Shown: piece after piece, positions 11,821 to 23,500 of the stretch
Numbering within the stretch: the stretch's first letter is position 1
Layout of the letters: each line of letters starts with the position of its first letter
Assembly (NCBI RefSeq): GCF_037975245.1
Contig: NC_092582.1
Location: 23,651,577 to 23,715,576 of the forward strand
Direction: 5' to 3'
Length of the DNA stretch: 64,000 nt
Source of the DNA: Apostichopus japonicus
Lineage: Eukaryota > Echinodermata > Holothuroidea > Aspidochirotida > Stichopodidae
Made by a program: the position numbers and the translations under genes
The notes under the pieces: generated by a model
Told to the model about the DNA's origin: nothing
Seen by the model: only the letters and a program-made list of their open reading frames with translations
Databases searched by the model: none

Positions 11821-12484
11821 TGTTATGATGCAGCATGTTACTTTAAAGGTTAACTACGCTAATTGATGTTATGTAATTCTTTAATGGTGTATTATTATGC
11901 TAATTTGTAAACGTAAAGCACAATCAGTGCAGTTCTAAGCTACGGTCGAGTAACCTCACCGAATGCCATATATATTAGTTTTCAAGGAGTGGCTCGGGCT
12001 CTTCTCCCAGTGGCACCAACCTGTACGTCACGCCACGTAAAACAACGATGTCTGCATAGCCCTTACAAAACCTACCTTTTCCGTTCCGGCCTTTCTTCAC
12101 CATGCCAACCACGCTGTGTGTGACTTACTCTTAACTCTCTTTTGGATACCATTCTTCTGAACTTATTATTTACCTCACCTGGTCCTGTTCTCTATACCGG
12201 AGCTGTTATTTATACGAAAAGCGCCTTCCGGAAGCTTCCAGACACACCCGCACTACGGTTACAGACTACCCTGGGATTTGACACCCCGACGGAGAGCCCA
12301 GCGGTAGCGAGGTACCTTGCGTGCGCGCTAAGTTAACTTTAAGTATTAAGGTATGTAATGTATTTATGCTAAGTTATATATTTTTGTTACCAAGAGACAC
12401 GCATTAGATTCTTTTAAAACAAAACCTATCTAACCTACTTTATTTTGTTCGTTTCCCAAACCATGATATCTGGACTTCGTAACA
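11821..12484 (+). mobile_element. 663-bp insertion with TGTTAYGA ends (B1 only)
   Basis: B2 reads through the site as AACATG-TTTCTTTG (about 26886-26899). In B1 the two halves are separated by 663-668 bp. The insert starts TGTTATGATG and its right end is the complement of TGTTACGAAG. It is flanked by CATG on the left and CATC on the right, a possible imperfect 4-bp target duplication. This resembles a small TIR transposon of unidentified family. A deletion in B2 is the alternative. Confidence 0.45.
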
Positions 12485-13126
12485 CATCTTTCTTTGTTTA
12501 ATGTTTAAACAGGGGTGTCCCTGGTATGTGCGTTAGTCTGTGTATCTAGGGGTTTCAATGTATTGCTGGCCGGAAGAGAGTTGGTTCTTGCTTCCGGGGT
12601 TTATGTAAACAGTCTGCAGGGTGGGCGTTTTCGTCTCTGTACTTCGTTATTGGGTTCGGGTACGTGTCAATGTTATTGGATATGTCGTAATTGGTCAGTT
12701 ACTCGTGTACAGGTTTCTACACAGTTACGGGGTCTTTTATATTGCTATGCGAGTAGCGTTTTTATACATTATTTTGGTATATATTTGAACAGGTTGCCAG
12801 GCAGAATCCTTGCCGAATTTAATAGAGTTTGTCAGAGGCAATGTTTTTAGAGGATATTTTTGGGCTTCTGCAGAAGATATGGATCGACATGATGCCCTCT
12901 GCAGCTGCACTGGGTAAACTGCTTGTGCGGTTGCAAGGCCGTTGCAGCGTAGGGTTCGCGGACTGACGCGTTTCATCATTAACTGCGCTACGTTTTCTTT
13001 AACGCAATGTGAATAGTTTAGCGCGCTGCTAGGCAACTTGCGCATTACAGAATAGCTGTGCCGTGATACGGTTAGTTAATGTCCGTCATCCGTGTGTCGT
13101 GTTTTAGTCGTTAAGGTTTTCCTACT

Positions 13127-13128
13127 TA

Positions 13129-13223
<95 letters not shown>
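13127..13223 (+). repeat. (TA)n microsatellite, about 97 bp
   Basis: A nearly pure TA run with one CA interruption. B2 has only a run of about 14 bp at the corresponding site (about 27529), so this tract expanded or contracted after the unit was duplicated. Confidence 0.95.
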
Positions 13224-13227
<4 letters not shown>

Positions 13228-13474
13228 TATCACACTGCGAGAGATGTACTACAGGTACATTGTATAGACAAGGACACAGGAGCTCTGGTACTTGATCCAA
13301 GCTAAAACTGACCTAGGCATTGACTTCATAGTGTAATGACATTATGTGATTTAAGTTCTAAATAGAACCGTTATAGTAGGTTCAATTTAGCGAGAATCTC
13401 ATTTGAACAGTACCCATATTCAAAGTGCGTGTCATAACCAACAAGCGTTACTTAAGGCAGGACAATTCGAAAAG

Positions 13475-13728
13475 TGGAGTGTTAGCTCAGTGGTTAACGC
13501 CGGTGCCTTTCAATCATAAGGTCCCCGGTTCGAGTCACTCCCAGATTAATGTATGTCGTCTAGTTACAGAGTTGTTGACAATTAACAATTCATAATTATG
13601 GACGTTAAATATGAATGTAAGAGACTGACTTCGGTCAGCTTGCGGCTTTGATAAGCCTATGAGGCTTCTTCGCGAGTTCCTGCTTGCAGGAGGATCTAAT
13701 ATACATACATACATACATACATACATAC
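13475..13728 (+). mobile_element. tRNA-derived SINE with (ATAC)n tail, inserted in B1
   Basis: The head folds like a tRNA: GGAGTG at 13476-13481 pairs with CACTCC at 13536-13541. A box A-like TAGCTCAGTGG is at 13483-13493 and a box B-like GGTTCGAGTC at 13527-13536. The body has short hairpins (AAGCC/GGCTT and CCTGC/GCAGG) and ends in seven or so ATAC repeats. The 5-bp target duplication AAAAG flanks it (13470-13474 and 13729-13733). B2 has the empty site near 28080. The element therefore moved after the A-B block duplicated, or was lost from B2. The anticodon arm has an 8-base loop, so it is a SINE head and not a working tRNA. Confidence 0.9.
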
Positions 13729-13966
13729 AAAAGGCGTTACAAAGGCTTTCACGTCCTTACTGGAGCTGTTCAGTTTGGTCTTGTTTTGTCTTATTATGTC
13801 CGATTGAAAAACAAAAGATTTCACTTCCGTTTCAAGTTAAATTACTTTAATCAGTTCATAATTAGTACGTAAGGTTTACATTACTTTAATCAGTTCCTCG
13901 TTAGTACGTACGGTTTAAATAACTTTAATCAGTTTCTCATTAGTAACTACGATTTAAAGAAGTTTG

Positions 13967-14592
13967 ACAGTATATCGGTATCTGTATTTTTCAATTTCGG
14001 GAGAGATTTGGTGTTGCCGAGCATATTATCACGTACAGTACATATAGGATGTACAAAGAAAGCATAAGTGATGTATGTTTCTAACATATACCAATTTATA
14101 GCATGTTTTGTAGTATTACCATTACACTTGGACCCCTATTAACCCGTCATTTTAAGACTTTTTAGTTTTTATAATTTGTCAAACCATAACAAGACACGAA
14201 CAATGTCTTCATATTCGATCGGTTTATATCATTTACTTATAATCACCGCCGGGAGCAGTTATAAATATTAGGTTTTGTATATTTCAAAAACCAAATGTAC
14301 TTGTATGAAATAGGATAATTCGTACTCGGTACTCGGCTTCTAAAATACTGTACTCTGATATTGGAACTCGGTGCTCGGATCCTACAAAGTAGTCATCGGA
14401 TTATGATACCTGGTACTAGGAACCTCATTTTCGGAAGTACTTGGTACTAAGATACATACATGTACCTGGCTACAAAACTGTTGCTATTTCTTCAGTGTTG
14501 CTTTATATAATTCGACTTGATCAATTTTTCAACAAACAGAAACAGAAATCACGCAGATCATGGAAAACAGGAACTTTACGTGCAGCTGCTGG
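13967..14592. other. Spacer between B1 and the LINE; no gene seen
   Basis: AT-rich sequence with no recognised feature apart from short CTCGGTACT-like repeats near 14330-14450. It is not present after B2, where the third A begins instead. Confidence 0.5.
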
Positions 14593-15665
14593 TTATTATT
14601 ATTACACGAAATTTATATAGCGCCTTATTCAATTGAAAAATTGATCTAAAGCGCTTTACAGCTAAAGATAAAAATTTGTTAAAAGTATAAAAGTTAAAAA
14701 GGTTATAAAAGTTAAGATTGTATAGAAAAATATATGATAGAAATGTAAAAGATAAATAGAAAAATTATGACTAAAATACAAAATAAAACCTGAATTAAGT
14801 ACGTGCAGCAAGTAGAATAAAAAGTACATTTATCTGTGTTGGCAATTAAAAAATTGCTCTAAGGCGCCTAACAGCAAAAGATAAAAATATGTTAAAAGTA
14901 AAAAAGTTGAAAAGGTTATAAAAGTTAAGTTTGTAAGAAAAATGTATGATAGAAATGTTAAAAATAAATAGAAAAATTATGACTAAAATACAATAATAAC
15001 ACCTGAATTAAGTATGTACAGCAAGTATAATAATAAGTACATTAATCTGTGTTGGCAGCTCTGAAAAACAGTGTTTTAAGTAATTTCTTGAATTGCTATA
15101 TATAAGTCTATATTAATATTGCATATGTCCTGGGGTAAGTTATTCCATAATGTGGCAGCAGTATAATCAAAACGTTTAAATTCATATGTTGATGATCGGG
15201 TAGAAGGCACACTAAGTAAATTTTTATTCATTGAGCGTAAGGATCTAGGCGGAATATAAGGTATGGTCTCATTGGTGATGTAACTAGGCACCAGGGGTCA
15301 AGTGATTAAGAGCCTTAAAGGTAAGTAAAAGAATTTAAAGTTTGATCTAAATCGTACAGGTAACCAATGTAGTTCATACAGTACAGGAGATATATGGTTG
15401 CGACGAGGATTTCTAGATATAAGGCGAGCTGCACAATTTTGTGTGCGTTGTAGGCGGTTTGTTGAGACTGTGATATACCAAATAGTAAAGAATTGCAATA
15501 ATCGAAGCGAGAGGTAACGAGGGATTGAACCAGTATTTTACATACATCAGTTGTAATGAAATCTCTTATTCTACCTATGTTACGAATATGGAAATAGCAA
15601 GACTTGATAATATGTTTAACTGGTTGAATATTAATATGGAATAATTGTGTTAAATTCCAAACGTT
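14593..15665 (-). mobile_element. 5'-truncated CR1/L2-type LINE, minus strand
   Basis: On the minus strand the sequence ends in an (ATT)n tail next to a GGCGCTATATAAATTTC-like 3' end (14593-14625), a typical CR1/L2 terminus. Further up, the translation gives YFHIRNIGRIRDFIT and LVQSLVTSRFDYCNSLLFGI (about 15480-15600). After a frameshift come LQRTQNCAARLISRNPRRN and LYELHWLPVRFR (to about 15340), and then ATLWNNLPQDI near 15115-15150. These are the C-terminal blocks of CR1-like reverse transcriptases. The 3' untranslated part is duplicated in tandem. The copy is broken by frameshifts and cannot encode an enzyme. Confidence 0.85.
14640..15058 (-). repeat. Tandem duplication (~208 bp x 2) in the LINE 3' UTR
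   Basis: Segments 14640-14845 and 14846-15058 share AAAGATAAAAAT, AAAAGGTTATAAAAGTTAAG, AAATTATGACTAAAATACAA and CTGTGTTGGCA in the same order. A 3' UTR made of repeats is common in LINEs. Confidence 0.8.
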
Positions 15666-15948
15666 TATTCTGTAAACCTCCTAAGCGAATCTAGGAGAAT
15701 ATTCATATCTTTACCACGGAAGAAACAAACAATGCTTAGGCTATAATATTTCCTAAAATATCGATCGGATTGGAGAAGAAAAGGCAAATCTTAAAACAAC
15801 AGCTAACAGAGGAACCGACTTTATTGTTCCTCTGATATAAATTATGTATTCAAATTCAATCTTCGGTGATCAATCTATTTACCTATGGCGATAAATAATA
15901 GAAGGAAAAAAGTCTGTAGCCTAGGGCCATTTTTAAGAAGTCACTTAA
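15666..15948. other. Short spacer before A2; nothing recognised
   Basis: AT-rich sequence between the truncated LINE and the conserved unit tail (GCGTTACTTAAAGCAGG) that precedes A2. No feature seen. Confidence 0.4.
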
Positions 15949-17224
15949 GCGTTACTTAAAGCAGGCAATTCGCAAAGGCGTTACAAAGGCTTTCACATCA
16001 TCAGTGTATAAATTTAGAAACTGACGTATCCCTGCTATTGTATATGTAGTTTGGCCTCCGACTCGGTTGAATAATTATGAATATATTTCTTATGTTCCTA
16101 AGTTTACTGAAGAAATGACTCATCTCTGAAAAAAAGATTTGTTAAATAAAAGTACACAGAATATTAGTGTAACCAAATGATCAAACCAGAACGTATGGCG
16201 CATCAGTTGTACGAGACATGTTTTAACACGGCGATCACGGAAAATATGAAGTAGTGGTTGTGTTCCTGAGAATAGCTTTATATATCGGATTGATGTCTGC
16301 ACAGTTTGGACGTATTGACTGGTTTCGTACTGGAATTCAGATACTGTCACATTCACCTTAGATTTAAGAAAGCTTGATCTAATACTATGGTATTGTATGT
16401 TAATCAACACTTCCTCAACCAAACAGTTGGACACAACCTCCCATTCCAGGACCATTCGATACCGGAACCAATAACCAAGGATTAAAATAACATGAAGGAT
16501 TTCCATGCATGTTATTGAAACCATAGGTCGTTGAGTCAATGACATTTACACCAGAACAAAGGAAATCCAATTAAAACCTGATTAGGTAAGTAACTAAGGC
16601 TAATATATTGTATTAATCAATCAAAGAACCTTGTGACAAAGAGGGAATCCACCACTCCCATCCCCATCCCCTACGCAAACATACATATGCAGACACGTTA
16701 GACTTCATTTAGTGTCAATTTGTATTCAAGTTATTTCATTTTGGGTGAGCTTGTGTATGTGCTATGTATGTCCTTTTCTTGTTGATTTTGAACTCACCTA
16801 TCTGGTTCACTTTTTTCTTTGTTTATGTAATCTACATGCAATAATTTCCATCATATATTGCTATATACACATAGCCCGTTCACATTCCCGTTGCGGAATA
16901 GAGAGGTTTAATTTGAGCAATTGTGTCTAGGAACTTAACGAATAAACATAAAATAACGAATCACAAGTCCCTACGAGAGCAAACGTACCCCCTACATCCC
17001 GTCTACCGTACATTATATAGTTTACATGTATTTTGTTAGGTAAGGCACATATCAACAACTAGAACCCCTGTACTGGTACAAGTATCTTGAAAGTATATAC
17101 AGTTAATATATTGTACTAATCAATGAAGGAATTAAGGAAGGTGTGCATAGTACAAGACCTGATAGCCAGGCAATAGAATTGTACCCCAGTCCCCTCCTAT
17201 CAACATATTAAAAAAAAACATATC

Positions 17225-17548
17225 ATGGACTATGCCTTGAACAACAAAATCTACTTTTCTTCGAAGCTTATACTATTACAGCAAAAAACAATTATAAAGT
17301 GCTTAAACTCCGTAACGGTTGCCATGATACAATTATTCCGTCTGACGTCACTGTGTCTATACTTCTCTATTACAAATTATTGTCTCTTTGTGGCAACAAA
17401 TTCGCTTCAGTGGTTTCAATTGTTCAAGTTTAAAGTATTTCCTGCATACGGAACTTACCCGACTACTAAGTTTGTAAAAGTACCCTGTCTTCGCTATACC
17501 ATACGTTATACACTAAAATATGCAGGAAGCAAAATGTCGTTAAAGTGA
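17225..17548 (+). other. Repeat-borne ORF ending in an AATAAA signal (A2)
   Basis: Second copy of the module at 1122-1445, differing in very few bases. TGACGTCA lies at 17343-17350. Coding is doubtful for the reasons given for A1. Confidence 0.35.
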
Positions 17549-18350
17549 ATAAAGTTATTGTAAGTTAAGTTTCTGCAAGCTTTAATTCCAGACCTACACA
17601 GCTAGGTCTTCTCAATTACTGGACATGTTCCCTACACTGATCTACCTTAATCCACACTGATCAACATTGCTTACAAAATATAGTGCACACTTTCAAGGAG
17701 GACTGTTTCCACTGATGTGCTATCACTCTGGTCATAGACTAGAGGCTTACTTAACCTTTGGTAGGGTCTGTTGTTTGATCAATGAGTGCTCCCCCGCCCC
17801 CTTTTCATCAAGTTCTGGGCAGAGTGATCATGTCCAGTTAAGTTGATGTGTGTATGTGTATTTATGTGGTTATGAACTTGGTAACACTATATACACGTTG
17901 ATAATGGGTAGTAGGTACAGTAACCCCAGGTGCAGATCTCTTGAATATTAGTAAGTAGGCGGGGCCTAACTGTGAGCATGACCTGCTTCATATTCGGTAT
18001 GGAGTATATGCAGGTATTGTGAATGCCATCACGTTACTAAATATGAATGATTGGTGACAACAAAGCTAAATCTGCTAGATAAAGCATTTGTGCATAAGTA
18101 AGTCTAAAGTTATACTTGGTACATGTGCTGGTCATAGGTAGTAGATGATCTCTATTGTTTTTTGTAAAGGTCCTTTGAATATTAATGTGTGAGCAGGGCT
18201 TACAAACATGTCGAAAGATTGCCAGAATAATATAGTGCCAACTTTATTACCATGTCTCTTTCTAGCCGTTTAGGTTAATATATTCCATCTGATTGTATAC
18301 AGTAATGACTTCAAACATTAAACAGTTAAAGCTGCAAAAACATTAAATAG

Positions 18351-19340
18351 TTAAAGCTGCAATCATTGTTTGAGAAGTTTCTGCCACACATTTCATAGTT
18401 CTGTGCTATAAACTACCTCAACCAATGTCTGTAACCATACATTTTATTTATTAAGCTGCCATCTTTGTTTGAGAAGTTTCTGCCACACATTCCATAGTTC
18501 TATAATATAAACTACCTCAAATAATGTGTCTCACCATACATTGCAGTTATTAAGCTCCAATCAGTGTTCGAGAAGCTTCTGCCACACATTCCATGGTTAT
18601 GTACTATAAACTACCTCAACCAATGTCTCTCACCACACATTGTATTTATTAAGCTGCAATCATTGTTTGAGAAGTTTCTGCCACACATTCCATAGTTCTG
18701 TACTATAAACTACCTCAACCAATGTCTCTCACCATACATTGCAGTTATTAAGTTGCAATCATTGTTTGATAAGTTTCTGCAATACATTTCATAGTTCTGT
18801 ACTATAAACTACCTCAACCAATGTCTCTCACCATACATTGCAGTTATTAAGCTGCAATCATTGTTTGAGAAGTTTCTGCAATACATTTCATAGTTCTGTA
18901 CCATAAACTGCCTCAACCAATGTCTCTCATCATGCATTGTATTTATTAAGCTGCAATCATTGTTTGAGAAGTTTCTGCCACACATTCCATAGTTCTGTAC
19001 TATAAACTACCTCAACCAATGTCTCTCACCATACATTGCAGTTATTAAGCTCCAATCATTGTTTGAGAAGTTTCTGCAATACATTTCATAGTTCTGTACT
19101 ATAAACTACCTCAACCAATGTCTCTCACCATACATTGCAGTTATTAAGCTCCAATCATTGTTTGAGAAGTTTCTGCCACACATTCTATAGTTCTGTACTA
19201 TAAACTACCTCAACCAATGTCTCTCACCATACATTGCAGTTATTAAGCTCCAATCATTGTTTGAGAAGTTTCTGCCACACATTACATAGTTATGTACAAT
19301 TAACTACCTCAACTAATGTCTCTCATCATACATTGCAGTC
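18351..19340 (+). repeat. 99-bp tandem array with let-7-type 8-mers (A2, 10 monomers)
   Basis: Ten monomers. CTACCTCA is intact at 18413, 18512, 18611, 18710, 18809, 19007, 19106, 19205 and 19304. The copy at 18908 reads CTGCCTCA. The regular 99-bp spacing and four extra monomers relative to A1 indicate recent expansion or contraction by unequal exchange. Confidence 0.9.
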
Positions 19341-20550
19341 GTGTGTGAAGCATTAGCAAACAAGAAAGTGTCCAATGACCTTTTCGTGAAACAGGTATAG
19401 GCCTACTTGTGATTTACAAAATTTAAAAATTGTTTAGTTTAATTGCTTCAGAAATTGGGAGAGCTGAAATTTTGATATCAAAGTGATCGAACTTTGACAC
19501 ATAAAGATGACATGTTGTTGTAAAGTCAAAATTGAGATGGAAAAGTTGAAGCAAGGGAAGAAAGTTGAAGTCAATAAATAAATGACTGGGACTTTAGACA
19601 AAAGCGAAGAGCAAAACTATTTATGGAAACATATATGTTATGACAGTAACTTATCATGGATAACTTATAATAGATAACTTATTATGAATAACTTATAATA
19701 ACTTATCCATGGATGTATTTAGATGTATCACAGATTTGTGTTTTTACAGTGATATTTAATTGTAGTAAAGTTAGAGATATTTACTGGTTTTGTAATTTGA
19801 ATTATGATACCGTCACATTTACCTTAGATTTAGGAAAGGCTATTGCTATCGTATTTCGTACGACTGTCACTCTTATCATATCATACGCGCTTGTTTACGA
19901 GCATAAACGGCAATGGGATTTGTGTTGCTAAGGAACGAGTCCTTTGATCTGCTGTTCGTGTCAATGTACATTTGTGTACAGTCCTGATAAGCTGCGTGCG
20001 TCCCAGCTGCAGTTCGACTGTTTAAAAGAAAGTACTCTAAATGACATTATTTTAATTGGACATTGCGATAAACATCGAGAAATGTACCACTTAGCTAAGT
20101 TCCATTTTTCGGGTAACCTCAAAAGGAACGTGGTAGCTATGAGAGCATGGCTTCAGTTGTTGTGGAATCATATATATTCAAGGCGAACCGTTAGAGTTGA
20201 GTGTCAATAGGGAAAAAGGGGTCATAATGATTAGTGTACGTTGTTTTGCGCGATTCCGCTTTGACATATTCTATCAAGGTTAATGTACAAGCCGATGGTG
20301 GAGTAACTGTCGTGTGGCTCGTCGACAAGCGGTAAGATTATGTACGGGGTACGAATTAGAAACTAGTACTTCATCCAAGTAAGAACTTAGCTAGGCAAGG
20401 ACTTCATAATCAGGTGACGTTATGTGATTTCCTTGTAAATAGAAACCGTTACAGTAGGTTCGATTTAGCGAGAATATCAATTGAACAGTTCCTATATTCA
20501 ATGTGCGTGTCATAACCAACAAACGCTACTTAAAACAGGCGAATTTGTAG

Positions 20551-23500
20551 AGGCGTTACAAAGGCTTTCACGTCATCAGTGTATAAATTTAGTAATTGAC
20601 GTTTGTCTGCTTTGTATATACAGATTGACCTCTGCCTCGGTTGGATAATTGTGAATAGATGTGTTATGTTCCTACGTTTCCTAAAGAAGAAACTCATATT
20701 TGAAAAAGTTTTTCAAATAAAAGTAAGCAGTACATAAGTGTAAACCAAATGCTCAAATCAGAACGTATGGCACATCATTTGTACGACAGGTTTTAACACG
20801 GCGAACACGGTAATACATGAAGTAGTGGATGTGTTCCTGACTTTATTTTTTATTTATTATGATTGTCATCTATAATGAGGGTAGTCCTGCTCAGTGCAGA
20901 AGCACTGCTTTGTATATCGGATTGATGTATGCACAATTTGGATATATTTACTGGTTTTGTAATGGAATTTCGATACTGTCACATTGACCTTAGATTTAGA
21001 AAGGCTTGATATATTGCTATGGTATTGCACGTTCAGCACCACTTTCTCAACCAAACAGTTACACATCACCTCCCATTTCAGGACAATTCGATACTAGAAC
21101 CAATAATCAAGGATTGAATATAACAATGAAGGATTTCCATATTATTGAAACTAAAGGTCATTGAGTCATGATATTTACACCAGAACAAAGGACATCCAGT
21201 TAAACCCTCATTAGGTAAGTAAATAAGGTCAACAGATGGTTGTAATCAATGAAGGAATTACGGGAGGTGGGTATAGTGCAGGACCTGGTGACAAAGAGGG
21301 AATCCACCGCCCCCCCCCCCCGCTACACACACAGACACGCTAGACTTCATTTAGTGTTGATTTGTATCCAAGTAATTCCATTTTGGGGTGAGTTTGTGTA
21401 TGTGTGATTTCAATTTGTTGTTGGTTTTGAACTAACCTATGTGGTTCACTTCTTTCTTTTTTATGTAATCTACATCCACTAATTTTCATCATTTATTGCT
21501 CTACACATAGCCTGTTCGCATTCCCGTTTCCGGAATAGAGAGGTTTAATTTGGGCTTAGGAACTTAGGGAAAAAAGTTCCACAGGTCCCATCGAGAGTTA
21601 ACGTAACCCCACTCTCCCAACCCCGCCCCTCCACCGTACATATAGGTCAGGTGCATTTTGTTTGGTAAGACACATATGAACAACTAGAAACCCTGTACTT
21701 GTACAAGTACCTTTTAAGTATATAAATTTAATAGATTGTAATAACCAATGAAGGAATTAAGGAAGGTTCGGATAGTGCAAGACCTGATAGCCAGGCAAAA
21801 GACTTGTACCCCAATTTCCTCCCATCAAAATATTAATAAAACATATCATGTATTATGGCTTGAACAACAAAATCTTCTTTTCACCGAAGCGTCTATTTTT
21901 ACAGCAAAAACAATTATAAGTGCTTAAACTCCGTAACGGTTGCCACGATACCATTATTCCGTCTGACGTCACTGTGTTAACAATTTTCTATTACAAGTAT
22001 TGTCTCTTTGCGGCAACAAATTCGCATGAGTGGTTTCAATTGTTCAAGTTTAAAGTATTTTCTGCATACGAAACTTACCCGACTACTGAGTTTGTAAAAG
22101 AGCCCTGTCTTCGCTATGCCAGATGTTGTACACTGCAATATGCAGGAAGCAATATGTCTTTAAAGTGAATAAAGATATTGTAAGTTTAGTTTCTGCAAGC
22201 TTTAAATCCAGACCTACACAGCTAGGTCTTCTCAATTACTGGACATGTTCCCTACACTGATCTACCTTAATCCACACTGATCAACACTGCTTACAATCTA
22301 TAGTGCACACTTCCAGTGAGGACTGTTTCCACTGATGTGCTATCACTCTAATCATAGACTAGTCATTAATCGAATTTTACGAACATTTTTTATACCATGA
22401 ACGTATATTCATGGTGTGGGTAGGATCAAAATGAAAGAAACCGCTGCGAGAGAACACGAATCAATCACGGTCAATGGATCCCCACCACGGTTCTGGGATA
22501 CAAACAAAAGCCATTGCATTTGTCGTTCCTAAGTGTATTTTTATGGAACTCGATATCTAAGGAAGCAAGTAGTTGGGGAGAGACTAAAAGAACGAAGTTT
22601 TTTGTACATAATTGCCAGTAAACGGTTTAGTAAAGGTACTTTTGTTTTAAAATTCATGATTGCCATCTTGTATTAGAAATTGAAGTTGAATGAATGTCAC
22701 GCAAATTATGTTTACTCATAGATTCGTTACACAGTCGAACCAAACGCTAAACAGAATGATCATTTTGTGTTTGGTATCAGGAGAGTAATCGAGGTATACT
22801 TATATGAATCTTAAAGCAGCTTTTTGCGTCCTTTTCTATGATTTTCTCAACCTCATTGACCCACGATGCCATAACGACATACATAACTAGTTTATCTATT
22901 CAAATCTAACTTCAAATGGTAGTATAAGGTCGAATAATTTACAAATTTGAACGTTGTTTTTCTCGATGATTTTTTCCCGTTAGGATCGCAATAAACCCCA
23001 CCTATAAAATGCATATTTAAATTCTTTGAACGTCATTGAATAATGAGGTAAATAATTTTCACATTGCCAGCATCGTACCCAACCCAGAACATCAGTATGT
23101 ACTACAACACTATGCTTTATTTGTATATATTCTGTATGGCTGTGATAACGACTCCAATTTTTCGGATTGCTGTGAATGAATCTATTTTAAGCAATGGCTC
23201 ATATATATACTTGTCAGCTATTCACTGATTAGTTGAATTCAAACTATTAGATGTCGGGAACTGTATGCGATTAATTTTTAAATGAGGAATTTGTCAGAAG
23301 ACATTCTACTGATTATCTGCAGAAGTCCTTAATTACTGGCCAATGATGCTCTTGGCAGGGGAAAAACTTGGCTAATATATTAGTTTGCTGTTTTGTGATA
23401 AATACATGTAAAAAACTCGATGGACATGTCAAAAGGGTGAGAAAACGGCGACAAAACGCAAAAAGCTGCTTTAAAAACTTGTAACAGCTTGCAAGCAAAT

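Larger units (their letters stand above)
5144..13966 (+). repeat. Tandem unit B, copy 1 (B1)
   Basis: The unit opens at GGCGTTACAAAGGC and its first 2 kb parallels unit A, including the CRE/AATAAA module near 6410-6730. From about 6900 it carries B-specific sequence found again in B2 (for example 7891-8076 against 23313-23498). B1 differs from B2 by a 663-bp insertion (11821-12484), a long TA repeat, a SINE (13475-13728) and loss of a segment of about 290 bp that B2 keeps at about 27589-27880. Minus-strand frames at 12737-13045 and 27165-27446 are shared, but the two copies are too similar for this to show coding. Confidence 0.85.
15949..20550 (+). repeat. Tandem unit A, copy 2 (A2)
   Basis: Near-identical to A1 but without the hAT element and with ten 99-bp monomers in place of six. 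It supplies the empty site for the hAT insertion of A1. The start shows the part of the unit missing at the window edge: GGCGTTACAAAGGC at about 15977, then TTTCACATCATCAGTGTATA. The junction to B2 at about 20551 is the same as the A1/B1 junction at 5144. Confidence 0.85.

Noticed and set aside
12737-13045. Minus-strand frame shared by B1 and B2 (27165-27446)
   Set aside because: The copies are too recent for conservation to be informative, and no family resemblance was seen.
13076-13300. Tyr-Ile repeat frames on both strands
   Set aside because: They are translations of the (TA)n microsatellite.
13476-13542. A true tRNA gene
   Set aside because: Only the acceptor stem and promoter boxes fit. 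The anticodon loop has 8 bases, the D-arm pairing is poor, and the sequence continues into a SINE body with an ATAC tail and target duplication.
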